In this document: one piece after another, positions 1 to 9,317 of the stretch | Numbering within the stretch: position 1 is the stretch's first letter | Layout of the letters: each line of letters opens with the position of its first letter | Assembly (NCBI GenBank): GCA_028583685.1 | Contig: JAMXIF010000048.1 | Location: forward strand, 24,288,667-24,352,666 | Length of the DNA: 64,000 bases | Reading direction: 5' to 3' | Source of the DNA: Petaurus breviceps papuanus | Lineage: Eukaryota > Chordata > Mammalia > Diprotodontia > Petauridae | Made by a program: the position numbers and the translations under genes | Notes under the pieces: model-generated | The model's input: only the letters and a program-made list of their open reading frames with translations | Told to the model about the DNA's origin: nothing | Database searches by the model: none

Positions 1-150
1 CACTTAAGGCAGCCTCAGTTTCTAATCTGTAAAATGAGCTGGGGAAGGAAACGACAAACCACTCCAGTATCTTTACCAAGAAAATTCCATGGACAGTATG
101 GTCCATGAGTTCACAAAGAGTCAGACAAGACTGAACAATAACAACAACAA
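1..150 (+). mobile_element. Long CORE-SINE (Mar1/Opo1-like), 3' part
   Basis: The window opens inside a SINE. The CORE-derived stretch (TCTGTAAAATGAGCTGGGGA) is followed by the family tail: CCACTCCAGTATCTTTACCAAG, then AAGAGTCAGACAAGACTGAA, then an ACA-rich end. The head lies outside the window. Confidence 0.85.
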
Positions 151-365
151 TTACTGGGAAATTTTGCCTTTCTCGGGCACAGATGCCATTGTATCTCCTG
201 TCTTTGTGCCTTATATAGGGTCTTCCTCATGCTTGAAATGTCTTCTCCCTTCCCTCTCACCCCTGGGAATCCCTTGATAAAGTCTCAGATCACTTGCCAC
301 CTCCTGTATGAAGCCCTTCCTTACCCCACCCCAGTTTCTGGCACCCTCCCTATCATAACTGCCAT
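150..365 (+). mobile_element. L2 LINE 3' end
   Basis: It contains the L2 3'-end wording (CACTTGCCACCTCCTGTATG, AAGCCCTTCCTTACCCC). The L2 trace seems to resume near 540-570 (CTCCCTCATTAGAAGGCAAAG) after a TG/TA microsatellite, so the microsatellite probably expanded inside the copy. Confidence 0.6.
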
Positions 366-560
366 ATATATATTTATTTATTTATCTATTTATTTATGAA
401 TGTATGTGTGCATACACACATATACACGAACACGTACATATATGCATATGTGCATTGTGTACCTGTACACACATTCTGTTTCTGTACAACTATATGTAAA
501 TTCTGTTAGCATATTTATGTATACATGCATGGGTACATACACATGCTCACATGTTGTCTC
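365..560. repeat. Impure TA/TATT/CA simple repeat
   Basis: TATT-type units pass into mixed CATA/CACA/TATG dinucleotide and tetranucleotide sequence. The 94-codon open frame here is a by-product of the repeat. Confidence 0.75.
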
Positions 561-572
561 CCTCATTAGAAG

Positions 573-805
573 GCAAAGTCACAGAATCAGAATTTTCAAT
601 CTAAAAAGTCCTAAATTACAACATAGAATGTTAAAGGTAGAAAAAAAATTTAGGCATTATCTAATTCCCTCATTTCACAGGTGAGAAAACCTACATGTAG
701 AAAAGTGAGGCCAAAGGTCATACATCTAATAATTAGCAAAGCTGTGGCTCAAATCCAGGTGTTTTAGACTCTAAACCCAAAGATTTTTCCCCTATATAAC
801 AGTGA
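573..805 (-). mobile_element. MIR-type SINE
   Basis: It reads as a reversed MIR: ACATAGAATGTTAAAGGTAG head, CTCATTTCACAGGTGAGAAA, AGTGAGGCCAAAGGTCATAC and CTCAAATCCAGGTGTTTTAG. It is strongly diverged. Confidence 0.65.
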
Positions 806-917
806 CTTCTTGTCAGTATGTGTAAGTACCCATATATATATATATATGGATATATATGGATCTTAATATATGTGCTTAGGTCTGAGGATATGTTGTGAGT
901 GCATATGTCCAAGTCAC

Positions 918-1150
918 TCTATTGTTATTCAGTCATTTCAGTCATGACTGACTGTGACCCTATTTGGGGTTTTCTTGGCAGAGATACTGTAGTAGTTTGC
1001 CACTTCCTTCTCTAGCTCATTTTACAGATGAGGAAATTGAGGCAAACAGGATTAAGTGACTTGTCCAGGGTCCCACAGCTGGTAAATTTCTGAGGCCAGA
1101 TTTGAACTCAAGAATATTAGTCTTCCTGATTCCAGGTCCAGCTGCCCTTC
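918..1150 (-). mobile_element. Long CORE-SINE (Mar1/Opo1-like)
   Basis: Nearly full-length in reverse: GTCATTTCAGTCATGACTGA, GTGACCCTATTTGGGGTTTT, CTCATTTTACAGATGAGGAA and AAGTGACTTGTCCAGGGTCC, ending CCAGGTCCAGCTGCCCTT where the tRNA-like head should be. Confidence 0.88.
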
Positions 1151-1154
1151 TATG

Positions 1155-1432
1155 TGTGAGTAGTACATTAATTTACATTGTATGAGTGGGTGTGTTTATC
1201 CCACCCAGTGGGTTAATTTGGGTATCTATCTATAAATACACATGTGCCCATTGCTAGTGGACCATTCTTACCTATTTATAAATATGTAAGTGTATCTGCA
1301 TGCCTGTGTATATCATGAGCATGTATATGTGTATGTTAGTTTTTTATGCTTGTACATGTGTGTACAAGCTATGCTCTATCTTATGACCCCATTGATAAGC
1401 CTGTATATAGTTTGTTCATACATAATTGTCTG
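1155..1432. other. TG/TATG-rich low-complexity stretch
   Basis: It consists of scattered GTATGTG and TATATG sequence with no recognised gene or element. Similar sequence resumes at about 1640-1830, between and beside repeat copies. Confidence 0.5.
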
Positions 1433-1560
1433 CATGTTGTCCCCCCCCCCATTAGACTGTAAGGTGAGAATAAAGACTGTCTTTTGCCTTTCTCTACAGC
1501 CCCAGCACTTTACACATAGCAGGAGTGTAGAAAGGTTTATTGACTGCCTGATACCGCCTT
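1433..1560 (+). mobile_element. L2 3' tail
   Basis: It carries the typical L2 terminus: ATTAGACTGTAAGGTGAGAA, TTTGCCTTTCTCTACAGCCC, CAGCACTTTACACATAGCAG, then TTTATTGACTG. Confidence 0.65.
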
Positions 1561-1839
1561 TCAGGGTCTCTTCTCAATAAAAGGAAGCTGTTGGGTTAGT
1601 TCATCTTTTAAGACCCTTTCCAAACCCAACTCCCGTGTTCTTACTGCCCATGTGTGAATTTACACATGCACATGTAATTTGGAAGTGTGCATATATGTCC
1701 CTGTGAATGCATGTCATCAGGTATGTATGGCATGGAAATATTTGTGTGAATACATGTGTGGCTAGACATACAGACCGTGTAGCAATGTGCTCATGTGTAT
1801 AGGTACATGTGGTGCTGGGAGTGTAGGAACACAGTATTT

Positions 1840-1950
1840 AGAACCTGAATAGACATTTGAATTCGTCAAAAAGGAGAAAACTGAGGTTCAGAGTAGGGGA
1901 ATGATTCAGCCCAAATCCCGTAACTCCTCAGGTAGTAGAGCTCGCCCGGT
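1840..1950 (-). mobile_element. MIR-type SINE fragment
   Basis: It contains AAAACTGAGGTTCAGAGTAG with CAGGTAGTAGAGCTC and flanking MIR-like wording. It is short and diverged. Confidence 0.45.
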
Positions 1951-2084
1951 CCACATCCTGACACCACGGAATGCATGCACGTGTGGGCATGCTGGTGCCC
2001 CTGGCTCACAGGTGGGGAGCGAAGATGATCACCCAGGGAGAGTTTGGGCCTGACGATGGCAGGTGCAGCAGCGCAGCCCAGGGC

Positions 2085-2560
2085 CTTCTGAAATAACATG
2101 TCTGCCTTGTATTTGAAAGCAGGAAGCAACGTCTCTGCCGAAATCGCTTAAACAAAAAGCTTGCAGTGAGGCCCATAATGCAAGAAAGTAATAAGGTTTA
2201 AAGCAGGTCACAGCCCTCTCCCTGCTCCACTGCGCCCGAGTGAGATGCATTATTTAATGGTCTTTGGTCACTGCTGATGTACTGTTGATGAAATAGATGA
2301 TTTTGTTCCAAAGAGCGTTAGAGAAGAAATATACAATCCCACAGCCCATTCAGGGCCCTCTCTCCTCGGGAACCAATCCACTGATGCTTTCCCCTCTTGA
2401 CAGAAAGCAAAGCAGTGGAAATGGAAAAGTCTCTTGAAATGGCAAATACAAATGGTAATAACCGGACCGTATTCAACATTAAATGGGGGTAATTGGAGTC
2501 CCAGAGCCCAAGGGAAACAGCACCCCTGCCTGCCCTGCCATAAGGCTGATGCTGCTAGCC
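2085..2560. promoter_or_regulatory. Candidate conserved non-coding element
   Basis: About 470 bp of complex sequence without recognisable repeat wording. AT-rich homeodomain-like and POU-like words (ATGCATTATTTAATGG, TAATAAGG, TGGCAAATACAAATGGTAAT, ACATTAAATGGGGGTAATTG) sit beside CpG-bearing words (AACGTCTCTGCCGAAATCGC, CTGCGCCCGAG). Reverse open frames at 1866-2250 cross it but show no family resemblance. The regulatory role is inferred from composition only. Confidence 0.4.
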
Positions 2561-2627
2561 AAACAGTTTTTTATCACCCATAGTCCCCACCTCCACCCCT
2601 GCCAATAAAGCACCCTCCCACAGCCAA

Positions 2628-2868
2628 AATAATCATATAGCTAACATTTATATAGCCCTTTAAGGCTAGCAAGATGCTTTACATTTATTATATAATTCGA
2701 TCTTCAAAATCCCATAAGGTAGTTATTATCTTCAATTTACAAATGAGGAAACTGAGTCTAAGAAAGGTTAAGTGACTTGCCAAGTGTTGCACAGTACTGT
2801 AGAGGTAATTAAATTCAGGTTTCTCTGACTCACTTACAGGACTCTATCCACTGCACCACCTTGCCTTC
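2628..2868 (-). mobile_element. tRNA-headed CORE-SINE
   Basis: Reverse orientation: GCTAACATTTATATAGCCCTT, TATTATATAATTCGATCTTC, CAAATGAGGAAACTGAGTCT, GTGACTTGCCAAG, then GACTCTATCCACTGCACCAC, which matches the reversed tRNA-like head. Confidence 0.8.
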
Positions 2869-2934
2869 CTGAGAAAGGTACATATAAGGTATAGACAGCA
2901 AGAGGAGACAGTAGCCAGGCACAAAGCCAAGGGT

Positions 2935-3110
2935 GAGAGAACAAAAACCCAGGACTGGGTGTCAGGAGATCTGGGTTTGAATTCTAGACCTACCACTAAC
3001 TTGTTACATGGCCCCAGGCAAGGCATTTTCCTCCTTTGGTCTCATTTATAAAGAGATGTCACTGAACTGGATATCTCCAAGGTCACTCCTATCTCTAAAA
3101 TGTAAAGTTA
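2935..3110 (+). mobile_element. MIR-type SINE
   Basis: Forward MIR: CAGGAGATCTGGGTTTGAAT (box-B-like), CCACTAACTTGTTACATGGC, CCTCCTTTGGTCTCATTTAT and AAGGTCACTCCTATCTCTAA. Confidence 0.75.
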
Positions 3111-3189
3111 ACCTCTTTTGTCTACATCCCTGCTTTGTTTGTTTGTTATTTTTTTTTATAAATTAGGTATAGGATCATGAGTATATCAT

Positions 3190-3390
3190 TTTCTCTCTCT
3201 GGGTCTCAGTTTCCCTATCAGTAAAGTGAAGAGGTTGAACAAGCTGATCTCTAAGGTTTCATCTCCCTCTAACATTCTATGTTCCACATTCTAGGGTTCT
3301 GTCTTCTAAGATCCCTTCTAAAATCCCACTGGCATTTTACCTTCTAATGTTCTAAAGTCCTTTCCACTTCTAACATTCTCTATTAGTAAG
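3190..3390 (+). mobile_element. MIR-type SINE with tandem tail
   Basis: The MIR CORE (CTGGGTCTCAGTTTCCCTAT) passes into repeated ~32-bp units of the type TCTAAGGTTCCTTCC...CTAACATTCTATG at about 3255-3385. It belongs with other arrays of the same unit elsewhere in the window. Confidence 0.65.
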
Positions 3391-3394
3391 TGCA

Positions 3395-3397
<3 letters not shown>

Positions 3398-3485
<88 letters not shown>

Positions 3486-3495
3486 NNNNNNNNNN

Positions 3496-3544
<49 letters not shown>

Positions 3545-3905
3545 CTTCTCCCTCTTCTTCTTTTCCCCTCCCTACCTATGTCTTTCTCCTCTCTGTGTCT
3601 CCCTTGCCCACCTCTTCTCTCTCCCCCTCCCTCCCTTCTTCCCTCCCTCTCTGTCTCTTTCTCTGTCTCACTCTCAACCTCCCTCCTCTTTCCCTCTCTC
3701 TGCCTCTCTGTCTCTCTCTCTGTCTCTCTCTCTCTCTTTCTCTGTCTCTCTCCCCTTCTCCCTCTCCCCTTCCTTCTCTCTGTCTCTCTACCTCTGTCTC
3801 TCTCTCTACCTCTGTCTCTCTCTCTGTCTCTGTCTCTCTGTCTCTATCTCTCTCCCTCCCTACCTCTCCCTTTCTCCTCCTCTTGCTCTTCCTCCCTCCC
3901 TTCCC
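3398..3905. repeat. (CT)n microsatellite with assembly gap
   Basis: A pure CT run is interrupted by ten N at 3486-3495 and continues to about 3542. Degenerate CTCC/CTGT/CCTT pyrimidine sequence follows to about 3905. The true length is unknown. The Leu/Ser open frames over it (up to 191 codons) are artefacts. Confidence 0.97.
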
Positions 3906-3944
3906 ACCCAGGGTTTCTTTTCTGATCTCTTCCTCACCCCAGCC

Positions 3945-4112
3945 ACTGTCTATTGTGCACTATAGTGTTCTATGTACACATTCTTTCTCCCAAACAGAAT
4001 GTAAGCTCCTTGAGAGAATCTTGTTTTTTGTCTTTGCATCCACAGCACCAGGCACAGTCCCTGGCACATTGTAAGGGTTTATTTAGTAAAAATTTGTTGA
4101 ATAAAAGTTCTA
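3945..4112 (+). mobile_element. L2 3' tail
   Basis: AACAGAATGTAAGCTCCTTG, TTTGTCTTTGCATCCACAGC, CAGTCCCTGGCACATTGTAA and TTGTTGAATAAA form the standard L2 terminus. A short ~32-bp-unit trace (TCTAACAGTCTATGTTCTGT) follows at 4105-4155. Confidence 0.8.
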
Positions 4113-4159
4113 ACAGTCTATGTTCTGTGGTCTCTTCCGGGGCTAACATTCTGTGATAT

Positions 4160-4446
4160 CATCTTATGGAGGGAGGGGAATTTGGGAGTCCTGTGTCTTG
4201 AGCTACTTGGGGAGACATTGAAGGCTTTAGAGCATTTCACTAAAGCAAAGAAATCTTGCTAACTTCACACATATATACATACGCTTGTTGGGGAGAGAGG
4301 AGATGGGGAGCTACTTGATAATGAGAATCTCCATCCCCTTTTTCTTCTCTCCCTCCAACTTACCTCTACTATCTCAACTACTCAGCTCACCACTACCCCC
4401 AAATACCATATCCACTAAGTGGCCAGGAAATGTGACTAAGGTTTAC
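4160..4446. other. No feature recognised
   Basis: It appears to be unique sequence with no repeat wording, coding frame or motif cluster that I can support. Confidence 0.4.
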
Positions 4447-4580
4447 AGAGCTTGTTGACACAGTCTGTGACTTTAAGATGCCCCAAGGATGTGGGGAGAG
4501 GGGAAAAAACACACATTTATATGGCTCCTACTGTATGACAAACACTGCTCTAAGCACTTTAAAAATATTATCCCTGTTTC
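4447..4580. repeat. Local imperfect duplication, copy A
   Basis: GTTGACACAGTCTGTGACTT and the next ~100 bases align with 6309-6442, about 1.86 kb downstream. The shared part includes sequence ahead of the SINE that I do not recognise as part of the SINE family. Confidence 0.55.
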
Positions 4581-4765
4581 CCCTCTCAAGAACCTCAGGA
4601 AGTAGGCTATTATTATCCCCATTTTATAGCTGAGGGAAATGGGGCAGACAACAGTTGAGTGACTTGTCCAGGGTCACACAGCTAAAGCATCTGAGGCTGG
4701 ATTTAGACTCAGGTCTCCCTGACTCCAGGCCTAGAGTTCTTTCCACTGCCTCCTAGGTGCCTTAG
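4515..4765 (-). mobile_element. tRNA-headed CORE-SINE
   Basis: Reverse copy: CATTTATATGGCTCCTACTG, TATTATTATCCCCATTTTAT, GTGACTTGTCCAGGGTCACA, CTGACTCCAGGCCTAGAGTT, CCACTGCCTCCTAGGTGCC. Confidence 0.82.
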
Positions 4766-5009
4766 TGAATTGCCATTTGTCTTTGTTATCCTGAACAACT
4801 CAGAGAACAGTTGTCAGCAGCGACCCCAGGGCTGAAGCTGGAACCCCAAAGCCTCAGGGTTGCAAGCCCCTTAAGAGTCATTGTTTGGTCTATGTATATA
4901 CACATATATGTGAGAATACATACAAAAACATACGAAACATGTAATTCTCCTGGATATACATAAACACAGAGACAGCACATACCAAAGCATCACAGAATCT
5001 CATTATCAT

Positions 5010-5100
5010 CGTCATCATAAATAAAATTTACATAGAACTTTAAGATTTGCAAAGCAAATCTCCTTCGAACCTCCCAACAGCCCTGTGAGGGAGGTGATAA
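5010..5100 (-). mobile_element. CORE-SINE 3' fragment
   Basis: It contains TTTACATAGAACTTTAAGAT, TTGCAAAGCAAATCTCC and AACAGCCCTGTGAGGGAGG, the reversed 3' part of the SINE. Confidence 0.6.
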
Positions 5101-5104
5101 ATGA

Positions 5105-5610
5105 AATACGATCCATGGAGGGACCCAATCTACCACATCCCTGACAAGTGATCATTCAGCCTCTGCTCGAAGGCCTCCAGTGATGGGGAACTCACGATTT
5201 CCTAAGGCAGCCATTCCCCATTGGACAGCTCTGATGGTTCGGAAGTTTCTCCTCATCTCGGCTAAATCTCCCTCCCTGTTTCTTCCACCCGTTGTTCTTA
5301 GTTCGGCCTTCTGTGGCCAGGCAGAACAAATCTAATCCTTCTATGTGACAGCCCCTCAAATACTTGAAGAGAGCTTGCATGTGCCCTCTGAGTTCTCTCT
5401 TCTCCAGGCTTCAAATGATAATCACAAAGGGTGCTTTCCAGCACTACCACCATCACGGTCACCCTCCTCTGGTTGCTCTCTGTCTTCTTCATGTCATTCC
5501 CAAAATGTGGTGCCCAGAACAAACCTTAATACTTTAATGTGATCTGGCTAAGACAGAGAACAGAAGGTCTCTGCCCTCCTTCTGATGATTTTGCCTCTTC
5601 TAACAGAGTC
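5105..5610 (-). mobile_element. CR1/L3 LINE, first piece
   Basis: Reverse CR1/L3 wording: GACAAGTGATCATTCAGCCT, CTGCTCGAAGGCCTCCAGTG, GGGGAACTCACGATTTCCTA, TCTTCTCCAGGCTTCAAATG, AATGTGGTGCCCAGAAC. The copy continues after the SINE at 5615-5870. Confidence 0.82.
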
Positions 5611-5614
5611 TAGG

Positions 5615-5870
5615 ATTTGTTGTTTTTCAATCATATGCAAATCTTTGTGACCCTATTTGGGGTTTTCTTGGCAAAGATCTAGAGTGGATTGACATTTCCT
5701 TCTCTAGCTCATTTTACAGAGGAGAAATTGAAGGAAAAAAAGACCTAAGTGACTTGCCCAGGGTCACACAGATAGTATCTGAGGCTGGATTTGAACTCAG
5801 TTCTTTCTGACTCTATCCCTATCTACTGTACCATGTCAACTAATGAAATCCTAGAAAACCTAGGCACCTA
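5615..5870 (-). mobile_element. Long CORE-SINE inserted in CR1/L3
   Basis: Reverse copy: TGACCCTATTTGGGGTTTTC, CTTGGCAAAGATCTAGAGTG, AAGTGACTTGCCCAGGGTCA, CTATCTACTGTACCATGTCA. The two flanks are successive parts of one CR1/L3 copy, so the SINE is the younger insertion. Confidence 0.88.
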
Positions 5871-5874
5871 ATCC

Positions 5875-6245
5875 CAAGAATCCTAATGAATCAGTCAATC
5901 AATCAATCAACACAGCAAACTAGTTATTAAGGCATCTTAAGTCTGGGGTAACATTAACCTTTTTGTTTTGGTTTGCTCTTTTCTTTTTCTGCTTCTGTCA
6001 CCTTGTTGACTCATATTGAGTCTGTGGTCCAGTAAAATTCTCAGATCTCTTTCATTTAAGCTGCTGCCGAGGCATGGCTCCTACCTCCAACAATACACAG
6101 CTGATTTTTTTTAAAACCCAAGTATTGGACCGTCTTCAGCAAATGTCATCTCAGGAGAGACAGTGACTACCTTTGTGGATCTTGACTTAGTCATCCAATA
6201 TGTTGGCTCTCCATCCCAGCTAAATGTCATCTGAAATTCATTTAT
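5875..6245 (-). mobile_element. CR1/L3 LINE, second piece
   Basis: It continues 5105-5610: CACCTTGTTGACTCATATTG, GGTCCAGTAAAATTCTCAGA, GACTTAGTCATCCAATATGT, TGGCTCTCCATCCCAGC. This is the RT-coding 3' part read in reverse, and no open frame survives across it. Confidence 0.72.
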
Positions 6246-6308
6246 TGAGCCATAGAATATTATAGCTACAGGAGCATACGCACACACATTTATATGTGCA
6301 CACACAAA

Positions 6309-6480
6309 AGAGCCTGATGACACAGTCTGTGACCTTAAGAGGTCTCCAGGGAAGGAAGGGGAGGAACAAGCATTTATATAGCACCTACTATATACCAAAC
6401 GCTGCACTAAGCATCTTAGAAATATTGTCACATTTCATCCTCACAACAACCCTGGGAAGTAGGTCCACATTAAAGTAGGA
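6309..6480 (-). mobile_element. CORE-SINE fragment / local duplication copy B
   Basis: CTGATGACACAGTCTGTGAC and what follows match 4447-4580. The SINE 3' part (TATATAGCACCTACTATATA, CCTCACAACAACCCTGGGAA) then stops where the Y-box-like fragment begins. Confidence 0.65.
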
Positions 6481-6484
6481 AATA

Positions 6485-6610
6485 GCGACTGCTCTAGATA
6501 GCGCTACTGAAGACCCAGAAAAGAAAATTCTCATCACCAAAATCCCTGGAACTGTCAAATATTTCAACATCAGAAAATTATATGATTTTATCAATGGAAA
6601 TCATATTTGA
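6485..6610 (+). pseudogene. Y-box / cold-shock-domain retropseudogene fragment
   Basis: Read from 6485, 41 codons stay open to a TGA at 6608-6610. The stretch KKILITKIPGTVKYFNIR followed by KLYDFINGN aligns with the start of the Y-box cold-shock domain, which I remember as KKVIATKVLGTVKWFNVR followed by NGYGFINRN. About 16 of 28 positions match, and many other changes are conservative (V/I, W/Y). That domain binds single-stranded DNA and RNA in the YBX1/YBX3 proteins. Here the RNP1-like GYGFI motif has become LYDFI, no start codon or rest of the gene is present, and the match stops at the TGA. There is no intron evidence and no clear poly(A) tail. A SINE fragment abuts it upstream. It is most likely a short, old processed-pseudogene piece. 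A chance match or a more distant cold-shock gene is less likely. Confidence 0.58.
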
Positions 6611-6649
6611 AAGAAGCATTATCAGTGGCTTTGCTACTTCCCTATAAGG

Positions 6650-6840
6650 ACCATGGGACCTTTCCATCTGACTTACCTCTGAAACCTCCTCTATTTCTTG
6701 TGCCCCCTATTAAAATGTAAGCTCCTTGAGAGTGGAGAATGTCTTACTCTTATGTTTCTATCCACCAGCACTTAGCATAGACATTTGCACATTGTAAGCA
6801 CTTAATTAATACTTTATTCATTCATTCATGTATATACATG
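6650..6840 (+). mobile_element. L2 3' end
   Basis: It contains CTATTAAAATGTAAGCTCCT, TGAGAGTGGAGAATGTCTTA, CAGCACTTAGCATAGACATT and CACTTAATTAATAC, followed by an ATTC-rich tail. Confidence 0.75.
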
Positions 6841-6867
6841 TACCTATAAGTGCATTCACAAATAGAA

Positions 6868-7142
6868 AAAGTCGATATAGTGAAAAGAGTCCATCTGCAG
6901 TCAGGGTATGTGGATTTATATCACAACACTCCAACACATATTGGTTGTGTGACCATTGACAATTCTCCTCTCAGCCTTAATTTCTCTATTTGTAAAATAG
7001 ATTACAAGGATATAATCTTATAAGATTTGTAAACAAGAGGATTCTCAAGAGCACCATCTTAGGGAAGATTGTGCTTGTCATCATGAAGGTGCTTTGCAAA
7101 CTTCAAAGCCATGGAAAGGTGAGTTATTGTCTGCCCTTATAA
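6868..7142 (+). mobile_element. MIR-type SINE
   Basis: It runs from GATATAGTGAAAAGAGTCC through GGTTGTGTGACCATTGACAA, TTTCTCTATTTGTAAAATAG and GAAGGTGCTTTGCAAACTTC to GTGAGTTATTGTC. It is close to full length but diverged. Confidence 0.65.
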
Positions 7143-7149
7143 ATGTATG

Positions 7150-7300
7150 CATCCATGTATCATCCACAGGCATTTATTTACAATGCACCCAAAGGTATAT
7201 GCGTGCATATGTACATGTGAGTTTATACATGCCACTTATGTTCTCATAAATACTCATTTGTGCACATGTACACGAATATCCAAACATCTACACACAATGT
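7150..7300. other. TG/CA-rich low-complexity stretch
   Basis: It consists of scattered TGTATG, ACATGT and CATATG words. No element is recognised. Confidence 0.4.
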
Positions 7301-7577
7301 ATTTATTTACATAGGGTAGCTAGGTGGCATAGTGGATAGAGTACCAGGTCAGAAGACAGGAAAACCCTTCTTCCTACATTCAAATCTGACCTCAGACACT
7401 TACTAGCTGTGGGACCCTGGACAAGTCACTTGACCCTGTGTGCCTCAGTACCTCATCCATAAAATGAACTGGAGAAGGAAATGGTAAACTATTCTAGTAT
7501 CTTTGCCAAGAAAACCCCAAATGGGGTCACGAAGAGTCAGACACAACTGAAATGACTAAATAACAAATTTATTTACA
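7301..7577 (+). mobile_element. Full-length long CORE-SINE with target-site duplication
   Basis: The SINE body is 7312-7566, from GGGTAGCTAGGTGGCATAGT to GACACAACTGAAATGACTAA. The 11-bp direct repeat ATTTATTTACA flanks it at 7301-7311 and 7567-7577. The clean duplication marks it as one of the younger insertions here. Confidence 0.92.
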
Positions 7578-7779
7578 GTAATACACATGCACCTGCCAAT
7601 ATCCCCATGCTTAAGATCACAGGCTCCCTCCAATATGTACACACATGTAAATGCACATGCAGGGATGGAAATGGAAAGGAATCCTTAATACAGGTGACAG
7701 TAGAAGCAGGAATCTATTACTGGTAATTATTTCAATCCAGAACTCTCTACCACCCGCTTACTAGCCCATCCGTCCAGCT

Positions 7780-7915
7780 CCATTCTCCTAAAGTGACACC
7801 TTTTTAATTACTGGAAGGACTTGTCTGAAATTCCAGTAAGTCATTAGCACAAAGAATTTGCCATCTCTGAACCAAGTGGGAGCTTTGTCACTCGGGATGA
7901 AGAAGGCTGAAAGGA
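7780..7915. promoter_or_regulatory. Weak candidate non-coding element
   Basis: A short repeat-free island holds TTTTTAATTACTGGAAGGAC, CAGTAAGTCATTAGCACAAA and TTTGTCACTCGGGATGAAG. The homeodomain-like words are suggestive but few. Confidence 0.22.
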
Positions 7916-7984
7916 ACCAGAGACTCTGAGACCCATATTCCTTTTCCAGTAATAAGAAGAGTTTCTCCTCTTAGAGCAGCGTCT

Positions 7985-8465
7985 ATTTTATAAAGGCCTT
8001 TCCTTGAAATGACCCCGGGAGGTATGAGGGACAAAGATTATTATCCTCATTTTTCAGACGATAATTCTGAAACGCAGAGAAGTAACAGGATTATAGGATT
8101 TTAGAGATAGAAGAAAATCATAGTAGTCAGAGAATCATAGATCCAGGGCTGAATCCAGAGGACATCTAATCCAATCCCCTCACTTTACACATAAGGAAAT
8201 TTAGACCCAGAAAGGTTACATGATATGTCCAAAGTAACAGAGATAGTCTGTGTCAGAAGTAGGATTTGAAATCCAGGTCTTCTGATAGCAGAGTTTATGT
8301 TCTCCTTCAGTCATCAAGCATTGCATGATTTTGTGGTTCTGGGTTAAGTGACCTGCCCAGGGTCACACAGATAGTAAGTGTCTGAGGCCAGATTTGAACT
8401 CAAGAAGATGAGATTTCCTGATTCAATGGCCTTTGCTCTAACCATTGTGCAACCTATCTACCCTT
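7985..8465 (-). mobile_element. Cluster of three reversed MIR/CORE-SINE fragments
   Basis: Fragment one is near 7985-8090 (ATTATTATCCTCATTTTTCA). Fragment two is 8105-8320 (ATCTAATCCAATCCCCTCAC, GGATTTGAAATCCAGGTCTT). Fragment three is 8340-8465 (GGTTAAGTGACCTGCCCAGG, GAGGCCAGATTTGAACTCAA). Confidence 0.68.
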
Positions 8466-8609
8466 AATAACATGCATTTGTAAGTCTTAATTTTGCTTTC
8501 TTGAGTTACAGATAATACATACACATCCTCCCTGTTCCCTATGATATACTTGCAAGTAGACAAAGACACTGCCTATGCTCCTGCTTCTGCTCCCTCTCAC
8601 TCCCCCCCC

Positions 8610-8880
8610 CCCAGCCCAGTAGTGTGTACCCTTGGTTGGGGTGTCAGGAGATGTGTGTCCAAGTCATTTCTCTGCCATGTACGAGCTCTGTGATCTCAGG
8701 CAAGTTACTGATTCCCTTGGAGCTCCAGGAGGAGTTAATACCACCTGCCCCCCACCAGTCCCTACCTACCTCACAGTGTGGCAGGTGGGACATACAGTTC
8801 TATAATATATATACTTATTGTTGTGAGTTACTTAAAAGTGCCCCCAAAGGGATATTATTAATAAGGTAAAGAATCTCTAA
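8610..8880 (+). mobile_element. MIR-type SINE
   Basis: It contains GGTGTCAGGAGATGTGTGTC, GAGCTCTGTGATCTCAGGCA, AGTTACTGATTCCCTTGGAG and a 3' part near ACTTATTGTTGTGAGTTACT. A C-run lies just upstream at 8604-8613. Confidence 0.55.
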
Positions 8881-9224
8881 TTTATCAGATTGGTGAGATC
8901 AGGATCATACGTATTGAGCTTTTCTTCAAGAGAGGTTCACCTGCAATCCACCACAGGTACAAAAAGGCCTTCAGTGCACTTACCAGTGTACATGTGCATG
9001 GCTCTAATAGCCATGGAAACAGAGGATATCCTTTACCAAGCCAGGGGAGGGGGCAAGACCAAATCCCGCCTGCCAGGCTGACTTTGAGGTCTCAGGCCAA
9101 TCATTTGGCCTTTAGTATTATCAGAATCAGGTAAGGGAGCAGCCAGGTTAAGCCAGCAAGGGTTAACCTGTAGAGTCGCATACTCAGGGTGGGTCCAGAC
9201 TTAGGAGGAAGCAGAGCCAATTCA

Positions 9225-9310
9225 TGACAAGGGATTCAGTAACATGCCTGAGATCACACAGCTGGTACATGGCAGAGAAATGACTTGAATCCAAGTCTCC
9301 TGACTTGGTA
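9225..9310 (-). mobile_element. MIR fragment
   Basis: It contains CATGCCTGAGATCACACAGC, GGTACATGGCAGAGAAATGA and CTTGAATCCAAGTCTCCTGA. Confidence 0.6.
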
Positions 9311-9317
9311 AAGTAAC

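Noticed and set aside
3390-3965. Open frame of 191 codons, the longest in the window
   Set aside because: It is made of Leu/Ser dipeptides from a CT microsatellite and runs through an assembly gap. There is no protein signature.
7312-7400. tRNA-like sequence at SINE heads
   Set aside because: The tRNA-like words (GTGGCATAGTGGATAGAG, GTTCAAATC) belong to CORE-SINE and MIR heads. No copy keeps a complete cloverleaf tRNA gene.
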